Positions 31,222 through 38,376 of a stretch of DNA of 39,251 nucleotides are shown here, in pieces. A model generated the notes under the pieces. That model was given only the letters and a program-made list of their open reading frames with translations. It was not told the origin of the DNA and searched no databases. A program made the translations under genes and the position numbers. The DNA is from JACDAN01 sp046729215 (GTDB taxonomy: Bacteria > Actinomycetota > Thermoleophilia > Gaiellales > Gaiellaceae): contig JBKPGE010000137.1 of NCBI GenBank assembly GCA_046729215.1, positions 1 to 39,251 of the forward strand, given 5' to 3'. Numbering within the stretch: the stretch's first letter is position 1; every line of letters starts with the position of its first letter.

Positions 31222-34200
31222 TCAGCGGTGGCCGAAGTGATGGGCCGGGGGGAGCGAGGATGAGAGCTCCGGCACGTCGGCCACTTGTCGCGCGAGCGGC
31301 CCGAGCGTCTCCAGCTCGCGCACGAGCACGTTCTGGTTTCGCCCCTGCCGCTCGAAGCGCCCCCGCGCGAGGATCAGCGGCTCGCCGCGGACGATCGCAC
31401 GGTGACGGTCGTAGACCCTCGGCGGGACAATCAGGTTCATCTGCCCGAACTCGTCCTCGAGCAGCATGAAGACGACGCCGTTCGCGGTCGCCGGCCGCTG
31501 GCGGGCGATCGCCATCCCCGCCACGGCCACTTCGGACCGGTCTGGTGTCTGAGACAGCTCGCGGCTCGTAAGAACAGGTCGTGTGAGGTGAGGACGCAGG
31601 AGCTTCAGTGGATGGGTGCCCACGGTGAGGCTCGTCGTCCGGTAGTCGGTCAGCATCCGCTCCCACTCGGTCGGCTCGGGAAGCCCCGGCGTCTCGACGG
31701 TTGGATCCAGGGACAGCGCCAGCTGGCGCTCTTCTCCTCCCGAGCCGGGAACCGATGTCGATCGCGGCGCCAGCCCGGCCTCCCAGAGCAGCGGCCGCGG
31801 CTCGTCTCCGAACTCGGCGCATGCGCCGCTTGAGATCAGCGCCTCGAGCCCCTCACGCCGGAGCGGCGCCCGCTGGGCGAGATCGCGCACCGACCGGAAC
31901 GGTCCGCCGCGCTCCCGCTCCTCGACCAGCGCCTTGGCATCGTCGTCCCCGATCGAGGTCACGTACTCGATTCCGATCCGCACCTTGCCGTCCTGGACGA
32001 CGCACTTCGCCTCGCTGAGGTTGACGTCGGGCGGAAGCACCTCCACCCCACGCCGCTGCGCGTCCCGGACGAGCGTCGCAGGCGGATAGAAGCCCATCGG
32101 CTGCGCGTTCAGGAGCGCGGCCAGGAACTCGGCCGGATAGTGGCAGCGCAGCCATTGCGACTGGTAGGCCAGCAGCCCGAACGCCGCCGCATGCGACTTC
32201 GGGAACCCGAAGCCCGAGAAGCCGACGAGCTTGTCGTAGATCTCGTTCGCGAGCTGCTCCTCGACGCCGTTCGCAGCTGCTCCCTCCACGAATCGCTTGC
32301 GGTACGCCTCCAGCGCCGCCTCGCTCCGCTTGCGGCTCATCGCGCGGCGCAGGCCCTCCGCCTCACCGACACTGAAGCCTGACAGCGCCATCGCCACCTC
32401 CAGCACCTGGTCCTGGAAGACAACGACGCCGAGCGTGTCCTTCAGCGGCTCCGCCAGGAGTGGGTGGTCGACCGGCGGGACGAAGCTTGGATCCTCGCGA
32501 AGCCGCTGGCGATGCGCGATGTACGGGTGGACAGCCTTGCCCTGGATCGGGCCGGGGCGGACGAGCGCGACCTGCACCATGATGTCCTCGAGCGTCTCGG
32601 GTCGGGTGCGGAGGATGCTCTGCATCTGCGCGCGGCTCTCGATCTGGAAGGCGCCGACGGTGTCGGCATCCTGGATCTGCGCGTAGACCTCCTTGTCGCG
32701 GAGCGAGATGCGCGAAAGGTCGATCAGCTCGCCGCGGAGCTGTGCGATCTGGTCGACGCACTCCTCGACCGCGGAGAGCATCCCGAGGCCGAGCAGGTCG
32801 ATCTTGAGGAAGCCTGCGTCGTCGCAGGAGTCCTTGTCCCACTGGCAGAGCTGCCTTCCGGCCGTGGCCGCCGGCTGGACGGGGACGAGCTCGACCAGCG
32901 GCCGGGACGAGATCACCATCCCGCCTGGATGCTGCGAGATGTGGCGCGGGAGGCCCGCGATCTCGTGCGTCAGCTCGGCGAAGGCGCGCCAGCGGGGCGA
33001 GTCCGCCTTGTTTTCGAAGCCGGGCACGAGCCGAAGCTCCTCGGCGACACGCCTCGCGTTCCAGCCGTCCGAGACCCGCGCGAGCCGCTCGAGCTCGCCG
33101 AATGGGAGGCCAAGCGCCTTGCCGACATCGCGGATCGCTCCTCGTGAGCGGTAGGTCGCGAAGCTGGCGACAAGCGCGGCGTGCTCACGGCCGTAGCGCT
33201 CGGTGACCGCAACGATCAGCTTCTCGCGAATGTCGCGCGGAAAGTCGAGGTCGATGTCGGGGACAGCGTCGAGCTCGCGATTGATGAAGCGTCCAAGCGA
33301 CAGGTCGGCCTGGACTGGATCGACGTGCGAGAGCCCGGTCAGATAGCAGACGATCGAGCCGACCGAGCTGCCGCGTCCCCTTCCGGGTGGGAGTGAGTTG
33401 CGCGGCGAGTCACGGCCGCGGACCTCGTTCGCCACGTCGCGGGCGAGCTCCAACACCTCGTGGTGGAGCAGGAAGAAGCCGGCGAGGCCGAGCTCGTCGA
33501 TCAGCTTCAGCTCCTCGTCGAGGCGGGCGCGAGCCTCAGCAAGTAACAAGTTGTTACTAGCGTCGTAGCGCGCCGCGAATGCGTAGTTGCAGACGTCGGC
33601 GAGCTGACTGATGGCCGGCTCGGCCTTGTCCGAGAAGTCCGGATAGCGGTACCCCAGCTCCTGGGTCAGGTCAAACTCGCAGCGCTCGGCTATGCGCCCG
33701 CTCCGCTCGACCGCTTCACGGTCGAGCGGGAAGCGGTCTGCGATCTCTTCGGGTGCGCGCAGGATCGCCTCGTGGTTCCCGCGGCGCTCCGGCTCCGAGC
33801 CCTCAAGGGACGTGCGGTGGCGGATCGCCACGAGCGCGTCCTGCAGTCGCACCCGAGCCGGATCGTGGGCATGGACGTCGCCGGTGACGACCGTTTCGAC
33901 ATTCAGGGCCTCGGCGAGCTCGCGCAGCCGCGCGTTCCGCCGCTCGTCTCCGCGCTCGAACGGCCGTTGGAGCTCGACGAAGAAGCGCTCGGGGCCAAAG
34001 GTCCGCGCGAGGCGGGCCGCGGCGTTCGGGTTCCCGACGGCGAGCCCTTGACGGGAACAGCCCGAGAGGCAGACGAGGCCGTCGTTCAGCTCCTCCAGGA
34101 GGACCTGGTCGAGGGCCGGCTCCAGGGCCGGGTCGCCCTCCTTCGGGCGGGTGTGTGCGTGCGCGGCTGTGAGCAGCCGGCAGAGGTTGGCGTAGCCGCG

Positions 34201-34446
34201 CTGGCTCTCGACGAGCAGCGTGACGTGGGAGCCGTCGGCGAGGGCGACCTCGGCGCCGGTGATCGGCCGGACGCCGAACGCCTTCGCCGCGTGGGCGAAC
34301 TCGAGCGAGCCGTAGACGCCGTCGTGGTCGGTGAGCGCAAGCGCCTCGTAGCCGAGCTCTGCTGCCCGCACCGCCAGCTCCTCGGGCAGCGAGGCGCCGT
34401 CGAGAAACGAATAGGCTGAGTGCGCGTGGAGCTCGACGTAGGACAA
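31222..34446 (-). CDS. dnaE2: Error-prone DNA polymerase III alpha subunit (DnaE2/ImuC)
   Basis: Translesion C-family polymerase of 1074 aa. The PHP domain is at the N-terminus (HAHSAYSFLDGAS from residue 7; TDHDGVYG 39-46; GDVHAHD 189-195). The palm acidic residues lie in PDIDLDF (396-402), then GGMVISSRPL, QWDKDSCDDAGFLKIDLLGL and VGFSGFGFPKSHAAAFG. An OB domain ends the protein. QLALSL near residue 890 lies in a linker where relatives carry QLxL-type motifs. The start is TTG 34446. No LexA box lies directly upstream, unlike imuB. Its usual partners are ImuB and ImuA; imuB is 1.1 kb upstream and imuA is not in the window. Confidence 0.94.
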   Translation of the reverse strand: MSYVELHAHSAYSFLDGASLPEELAVRAAELGYEALALTDHDGVYGSLEFAHAAKAFGVRPITGAEVALADGSHVTLLVESQRGYANLCRLLTAAHAHTRPKEGDPALEPALDQVLLEELNDGLVCLSGCSRQGLAVGNPNAAARLARTFGPERFFVELQRPFERGDERRNARLRELAEALNVETVVTGDVHAHDPARVRLQDALVAIRHRTSLEGSEPERRGNHEAILRAPEEIADRFPLDREAVERSGRIAERCEFDLTQELGYRYPDFSDKAEPAISQLADVCNYAFAARYDASNNLLLAEARARLDEELKLIDELGLAGFFLLHHEVLELARDVANEVRGRDSPRNSLPPGRGRGSSVGSIVCYLTGLSHVDPVQADLSLGRFINRELDAVPDIDLDFPRDIREKLIVAVTERYGREHAALVASFATYRSRGAIRDVGKALGLPFGELERLARVSDGWNARRVAEELRLVPGFENKADSPRWRAFAELTHEIAGLPRHISQHPGGMVISSRPLVELVPVQPAATAGRQLCQWDKDSCDDAGFLKIDLLGLGMLSAVEECVDQIAQLRGELIDLSRISLRDKEVYAQIQDADTVGAFQIESRAQMQSILRTRPETLEDIMVQVALVRPGPIQGKAVHPYIAHRQRLREDPSFVPPVDHPLLAEPLKDTLGVVVFQDQVLEVAMALSGFSVGEAEGLRRAMSRKRSEAALEAYRKRFVEGAAANGVEEQLANEIYDKLVGFSGFGFPKSHAAAFGLLAYQSQWLRCHYPAEFLAALLNAQPMGFYPPATLVRDAQRRGVEVLPPDVNLSEAKCVVQDGKVRIGIEYVTSIGDDDAKALVEERERGGPFRSVRDLAQRAPLRREGLEALISSGACAEFGDEPRPLLWEAGLAPRSTSVPGSGGEERQLALSLDPTVETPGLPEPTEWERMLTDYRTTSLTVGTHPLKLLRPHLTRPVLTSRELSQTPDRSEVAVAGMAIARQRPATANGVVFMLLEDEFGQMNLIVPPRVYDRHRAIVRGEPLILARGRFERQGRNQNVLVRELETLGPLARQVADVPELSSSLPPAHHFGHR
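33540..33562 (+). repeat. Copy C of the 23-bp repeat, inside dnaE2
   Basis: CAAGTAACAAGTTGTTACT followed by AGCG. It contains the perfect 17-bp palindrome AGTAACAAGTTGTTACT. It encodes dnaE2 residues 297-302 (SNNLLL), with a TTA leucine codon that is very rare in this GC-rich sequence. The residues sit in a variable stretch before ARARLDEELKLIDELG, so a short insertion could be tolerated. Confidence 0.6.
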
Positions 34447-35187
34447 GCCGTACTCCTAGGCCCTAGCGAGGGCGAGCGGCTCAACGAGCGAATCGTAGTG
34501 AAGCTCGAGCGGCCCGAGATCTCGGTCAACGAGGTCAACGTCGGGCCCGACTTCGAGGGCCCCGGCCCCCACTTCCACAAGGAGCACGTCGACGCGTTCT
34601 ACGTCCTCGAGGGACAGCTCGAGTTCACAAATGGGGCCGAGACACTGCTGGCGCCCGCCGGCACGTCGGTTGCCGTCCCGCCGAACATCGTCCACGGCTT
34701 CACGAACCCAGGCCCGGGCGGAGCGCGCTACCTCAACATCCATGCGCCCGACGGCGATTTCATCGAGTACTTGCGCCACGCGGTCGCCGGTGAGGAGTTC
34801 TCGTGGGACAGCTACGACGTCGACGAGCCGTACGGACCGGCCGAGGCGATCGTGGCGGGCCCCGACGGCGGAGAGCGGCTGCAGCGCCGGCTGCTCGAGA
34901 ACACGATCAGGGCCGAGACGCCGCACCTCTCGATGTTGGAGATGAACTTCGACGAGCGCTGGGAGGGCGTCGACCCCCACACCCACGACGACCATGTCGA
35001 TTCCTTCTTCGTCCTCGACGGCGAGGTCGACTTCCTGCTCGGTGAGGACACCGCACGTGCCGGTCCCGGAACCTACGTCGCGGCTCCGCCCAACTTCACC
35101 CACGGCTTCCGACCGATCGCCCCGGCTCGCTTCCTCAACCTCCACGCGCCCGACGCGGGCTTCGCCGCGCGCGCCCGCCGCCGCTAG
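34420..35187 (+). CDS. Bicupin protein
   Basis: A 255-aa protein with two cupin domains. The first (about 45-110) has HFHKEHVDAFYVLEGQLEF (His51, His53, His56) and a distal His92 (IVHGF). The second (about 175-240) has HTHDDHVDSFFVLDGEVDF (His187, His189, His192) and His228 (FTHGF). Both barrels retain metal-binding histidines, so a dioxygenase, isomerase or sugar-binding role is possible; the substrate is unknown. GTG 34420 overlaps the divergent dnaE2 start by 27 bp; GTG 34426 is an alternative start. It interrupts the mutasome genes on the opposite strand. Confidence 0.87.
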   Translation: MRVELDVGQAVLLGPSEGERLNERIVVKLERPEISVNEVNVGPDFEGPGPHFHKEHVDAFYVLEGQLEFTNGAETLLAPAGTSVAVPPNIVHGFTNPGPGGARYLNIHAPDGDFIEYLRHAVAGEEFSWDSYDVDEPYGPAEAIVAGPDGGERLQRRLLENTIRAETPHLSMLEMNFDERWEGVDPHTHDDHVDSFFVLDGEVDFLLGEDTARAGPGTYVAAPPNFTHGFRPIAPARFLNLHAPDAGFAARARRR

Positions 35188-35201
35188 GACCGTCTCTCGC
35201 T

Positions 35202-35348
35202 TTAGCGCCGCGCGTGGACGCCGGCGAGGTCGACCGCGACCGCGAAGAGCAACAGTCCCGCCCACCAGTTCACGGGATCGAAGGTCAGCGGCTCGTTGTC
35301 GCCAACGAGGTTCCAGATGAACCAGACGACAAACCAGATCAGCGTCAC
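35202..35348 (-). CDS. 48-residue small membrane protein
   Basis: Too short for ordinary gene finding. From GTG 35348 it encodes MTLIWFVVWFIWNLVGDNEP, followed by LTFDPVNWWAGLLLFAVAVD and LAGVHARR, ending in TAA. There are two hydrophobic helices (about 2-15 and 27-42) with a short polar loop and a basic tail, giving a helical-hairpin topology. It lies 9 bp after the DUF6504-like gene in the same direction, so it is probably in the imuB transcript and thus SOS-induced. I do not recognise a family. Confidence 0.65.
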   Translation of the reverse strand: MTLIWFVVWFIWNLVGDNEPLTFDPVNWWAGLLLFAVAVDLAGVHARR

Positions 35349-35357
35349 GGCGCAACT

Positions 35358-35645
35358 CTAAGCCCCGCGCTGGCTGAACCAGCGGCCGTGCTCGTCGTCA
35401 TGGAAGACAACGAGGTTCTGGCCGCTCTCCAGCACCACGTCGAAGTAGCGCCGGTTGACCGGGTCTTCCGTCCACCAGCGGTCGACGACGCGCCACTCCT
35501 CCCGTATCACCTCGACCGTCAGGCGATTGACGAGACGCGGCGCCCCGTCTGCTCGTGACTCGACGAGGGCGGCGCGCGGCTCATTGAGCCTCTCTACTCG
35601 TCCCGCGGAACGAACAGCGCTCGTGCTTCCGGAATCCGCGACCAC
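35358..35645 (-). CDS. DUF6504-like small protein downstream of imuB
   Basis: A 95-aa open frame whose last about 60 residues form a compact domain: RLVNRLTVEVIREEWRVVDR, WWTEDPVNRRYFDVVLESGQ and NLVVFHDDEHGRWFSQRGA. This resembles the DUF6504 proteins that I recall beside imuB and dnaE2 in actinobacteria; the function is unknown. The first about 35 residues overlap the imuB 3' end and look non-conserved. The GTG at 35645 is the only available start in frame, so the true N-terminus may be shorter and use a rare codon. Confidence 0.7.
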   Translation of the reverse strand: MVADSGSTSAVRSAGRVERLNEPRAALVESRADGAPRLVNRLTVEVIREEWRVVDRWWTEDPVNRRYFDVVLESGQNLVVFHDDEHGRWFSQRGA

Positions 35646-36778
35646 GGCGCGACTTCGACCACGCTGGCGACTGCTCCGCCGCCGGTACTCGCTTTCACCT
35701 GCCGCAACCCCTCCTTCAGCTTCGTCTGGAGCTCGACGCCCTCCGGCTTGACGAGCTCGAGTTGCTGCCCGCGCGAATCGGTGAGCTCCGTGAGCTCGAG
35801 CCGGAGCGCCAGGACAGGCGCGGGCAGGTCGTTCAGCTTCGGCCCGAGCGCGATGCGGAGGCGATCGGGCTCCGCGGCCGGGTCGCGGAAGGTCAGCGTC
35901 CGGCGCCAGGACGCTCCGCCGACGAGTCTTGCCGAAAGTGCGACTTTTCGGATGAACCGATCTCCGCGCTCATGCCGGCTGAGCGTCCGATCGACAAGCG
36001 TGGCAAGCGCCCGCCGCAGCGTCAGCTCGTTGCCGACCGCCTCCGGAAACTCGAGCACCTCGAAGATCTCGGCCGGCGGGCGGCGGCCGATGATGCGACC
36101 GTGCTTTCCACCTCTCGCCTGGCCCCAGGCGCTGCGACCGTCCGGTCCCAGTCGTTCGGCCACAGCAGCGCCCGGGAGCCCGGCAAGCTGTCCAACACGT
36201 TTCACCCCCAGCGCTTCCAGCTCCTCACGGCGGCGCTCGTCCAAGCCGAGCAGGCGGAGCGGGAGCGGTGCGAGGAATTCCTTCGTGTGCTCGTCCGAGA
36301 CGATCAGCGCCTGGCCTGGGCGCGCGACGTTGGCAGCCGCGAGTGCGGCAAAGCGGCGGCCGGCCGCGCCAACGCGCGCGTCCCAGTATGAGCCGACTGC
36401 GGCGAGGGCACGCTTGAGCGCCGATTCGAGGCCGCCATAGAGGCGTTCCACCCCGCGCGTGTCGAAGTAGGCGGTGCCGAGCCCAGCCGACTCGACGGCG
36501 AAACCGGAGTCCTCGAGGCTGCGGACGGTCTCCTCCCAGTCACGCTCGGCAGAAGCCGGATCGGGCTCGACGAGAACGAGTTTCGGGCAGGTTGCGAGCG
36601 CCTCCCCCATGCGCATGCCGGGCCTGACGCCGGCCTGGTCGGCTGCGGCGGTGACTGACCCGATCAGCGGCTCGGCGCCGTCAGGAGGTGCGAGCGCGGC
36701 GGGCTGAAGGACCATGCTGGGCCGCTTGCGAAGCGCGGCTCGAAGCTCGAAAGCAGGGATGGCAAGGCAGGCAATCAT
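35594..36778 (-). CDS. imuB: ImuB-like inactive Y-family polymerase
   Basis: A 394-aa Y-family protein acting as the hub of the DnaE2 mutasome. Y-family architecture is recognisable (VTAAADQAGVRPGMRMGEAL, LYGGLESALKRAL, LGLDERRREELEALGVKRVG, LRRALATLVDRTLSRHERGD). The catalytic acids are gone: the N-terminus is IACLAIPAFELRAAL instead of a DxxxFF-type block, and GLGTAYFD replaces the SxDEAFLD motif. QQLELV near residue 345 may be a weak clamp-binding motif. ATG 36778 lies about 6 nt from the predicted transcription start. No imuA partner is present here. Confidence 0.9.
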   Translation of the reverse strand: MIACLAIPAFELRAALRKRPSMVLQPAALAPPDGAEPLIGSVTAAADQAGVRPGMRMGEALATCPKLVLVEPDPASAERDWEETVRSLEDSGFAVESAGLGTAYFDTRGVERLYGGLESALKRALAAVGSYWDARVGAAGRRFAALAAANVARPGQALIVSDEHTKEFLAPLPLRLLGLDERRREELEALGVKRVGQLAGLPGAAVAERLGPDGRSAWGQARGGKHGRIIGRRPPAEIFEVLEFPEAVGNELTLRRALATLVDRTLSRHERGDRFIRKVALSARLVGGASWRRTLTFRDPAAEPDRLRIALGPKLNDLPAPVLALRLELTELTDSRGQQLELVKPEGVELQTKLKEGLRQVKASTGGGAVASVVEVAPWSRIPEARALFVPRDE

Positions 36779-36782
36779 GACC

Positions 36783-36794
36783 GAACATGTGTTC
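36783..36794. promoter_or_regulatory. LexA (SOS) box 1 of imuB
   Basis: GAACATGTGTTC, matching the Gram-positive and actinobacterial SOS box GAACnnnnGTTC exactly. It overlaps the predicted -10 TAGAAC (36796-36791, minus strand) and transcription start. Confidence 0.88.
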
Positions 36795-36820
36795 TATCAC
36801 GAACAGGTGTTCGGTGTCAA
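36791..36820 (-). promoter_or_regulatory. SOS-controlled promoter of imuB
   Basis: Consensus -35 TTGACA (36820-36815), 18-bp spacer, -10 TAGAAC (36796-36791). The -35 contains the comB stop TGA (36819-36817). The imuB ATG is 12 nt after the -10, implying a leaderless or near-leaderless mRNA. Confidence 0.75.
36801..36812. promoter_or_regulatory. LexA (SOS) box 2 of imuB
   Basis: GAACAGGTGTTC with flanking C and G, extending to CGAACAGGTGTTCG. It lies in the 18-bp spacer between -35 and -10, 18 bp centre to centre from box 1. Confidence 0.88.
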
Positions 36821-37500
36821 GATGGAGCGCTGAGCGTGATCTCGGCCGACGAGTCGACCATGCGGCTCACCCGTGGAACGACGTCGAGGACGCTCTCCTG
36901 GGCGCAGAACTTGATGTCCTCCTCGAGCCCCGGCGGGCCGTAGGTTCGAGCCATCAGGCCGTCCCACGCCGTCGGGAACGAGCGCGCGAGCACCACCGAC
37001 GCCTTTGCCGCATCCGACCCGTCGGCCCCCAGGAGCTCGACGATGCGACCGGCGCAGTAGGCGTCGTCGAGCGCGAACTGTCCCTGGAAGCCCGCGCACA
37101 CGACGACACAGTCGTCGTGTACCGCCCGCGACACGGCCTCCAGATTCAGGAGGCTCCCGAGCAGGACCTCCCGGCACCTCGACACCGCCGCCAGCACGGC
37201 CCGCGTCCCGTTCGTCGTCGAGTAGATCAGCGTCTCGCCTCGAGGCTCGAGCACCTCACGCGGCGAGGCGCCGATGTCGAATCCTGGGATCTGCACGGCA
37301 TTCCGCTCCCCGCCGAGGAGCCCCTCCCCCAGCTTCTCCCGCAGCGCCCGAGCCTCCTCGACCTCACGGCAGCAGTAGACGCGCTTGTAGCCGCTCGCGA
37401 GTGCCTGGGCGATCGTCGACGTCGCCCGCAGGGCGTCGACCACGACCGCGACCGGCGCCTCGAGCACTTGGTCCGGCGTGAAGGCCACATGGGCGCGCAT
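36817..37500 (-). CDS. ComB-family 2-phosphosulfolactate phosphatase-like protein
   Basis: A 227-aa ComB-family protein; ComB is a Mg-dependent phosphatase of coenzyme M synthesis in archaea. Typical segments are VAVVVDALRATSTIAQALASGY, GFDIGASPREVL, IYSTTNGTRAVL and CAGFQGQFALDDAYCAGRIVELL. Bacterial homologues in organisms without coenzyme M act in sulfolactate metabolism or have unknown substrates, so the exact reaction is open. ATG 37500 is divergent from the rhomboid gene across 27 bp. Its stop lies inside the imuB promoter. Confidence 0.85.
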   Translation of the reverse strand: MRAHVAFTPDQVLEAPVAVVVDALRATSTIAQALASGYKRVYCCREVEEARALREKLGEGLLGGERNAVQIPGFDIGASPREVLEPRGETLIYSTTNGTRAVLAAVSRCREVLLGSLLNLEAVSRAVHDDCVVVCAGFQGQFALDDAYCAGRIVELLGADGSDAAKASVVLARSFPTAWDGLMARTYGPPGLEEDIKFCAQESVLDVVPRVSRMVDSSAEITLSAPS

Positions 37501-37527
37501 CCCAGAACTACGCTACCGAGGCCGCCG

Positions 37528-38376
37528 ATGGCCGAGCCCATGTACTGCTACCGCCACCCCGACCGGGAGACGATGGTCTCCTGTTCGGAGTGCGGACGCC
37601 CGATCTGCCCGGACTGCATGGTGTTCGCGCCGGTCGGAATCCGCTGTCCGGAGCATGCCGGGCAAGCGCAGGGCGCCGCCCGTGTGACGCAAAGTGTCCG
37701 CCGCGCCGGCTACGAGGGAACCGGCGCGATCGTCACCAAGATCCTCGTCGCCATGAACGTCGGTATCTATCTGCTCGAGCTCGCGGCCGGCGGAGACATC
37801 AACGGGACCGGAAATCGGATCTTCACCGAAGGCGCTCTCTACGGCCCGGCGGTCGCCGCGGGCGACTGGTGGCGGCTCTTCACGGCGCCTTTTCTCCACT
37901 ACGGCCCGATTCACCTTGCCTTCAACATGCTCGCGCTCTGGTGGTTCGGCTCGGCCGTGGAGGCGACGGTGGGGCGCGGCCGCTACCTCTTGCTCTACGT
38001 CGTCTCAGGCCTCGCCGGCTCCGCCGGCGCCCTGCTCTTCGCACCGACGAGCGTCACGGTCGGAGCCTCCGGCGCGATATTCGGCATCATGGGCGCCGCT
38101 CTCGTGCTGGAGCAGCAGGGCACACATGTCTTCGGCGGCGGTGCGCTCGGGATCATCGTGCTCAATCTGGTGTTCACGTTCGCGGTGCCCGGCATCTCGA
38201 TCGGTGGGCACCTCGGCGGCCTCGCGGGAGGCGCACTCGGAATGCTCGCGCTCTCACGCTTCGGGCGTACGCACGCCGTTTACGGCCGTCCCGGCCTCGT
38301 CGGCATCGTCGGCGTGCTGGCGATCGGCGCAATCAGCATCGCGATCGCCTACTGGCGCGTCCAGGGCTACGTCTAG
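37528..38376 (+). CDS. Rhomboid-family intramembrane protease with N-terminal zinc finger
   Basis: A 282-aa protein with an N-terminal B-box-like zinc finger (about residues 7-43: CYRHPDRETMVSCSECGRPI followed by CPDCMVF and CPEH). Six or seven membrane helices follow. The rhomboid serine is Ser181 in GASGAIFG and the catalytic His is His228 in GGHLGG; the RLFTAPFLHYGPIHLAFNM block is also typical. It probably cleaves membrane proteins, substrate unknown. ATG 37528 is chosen because the longer upstream frame is antisense to comB. The stop overlaps the convergent ppdK stop. Confidence 0.92.
   Translation: MAEPMYCYRHPDRETMVSCSECGRPICPDCMVFAPVGIRCPEHAGQAQGAARVTQSVRRAGYEGTGAIVTKILVAMNVGIYLLELAAGGDINGTGNRIFTEGALYGPAVAAGDWWRLFTAPFLHYGPIHLAFNMLALWWFGSAVEATVGRGRYLLLYVVSGLAGSAGALLFAPTSVTVGASGAIFGIMGAALVLEQQGTHVFGGGALGIIVLNLVFTFAVPGISIGGHLGGLAGGALGMLALSRFGRTHAVYGRPGLVGIVGVLAIGAISIAIAYWRVQGYV

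Noticed and set aside
34447..34560. LexA box for dnaE2
   Set aside because: I looked for GAACnnnnGTTC upstream of the dnaE2 start and found none.
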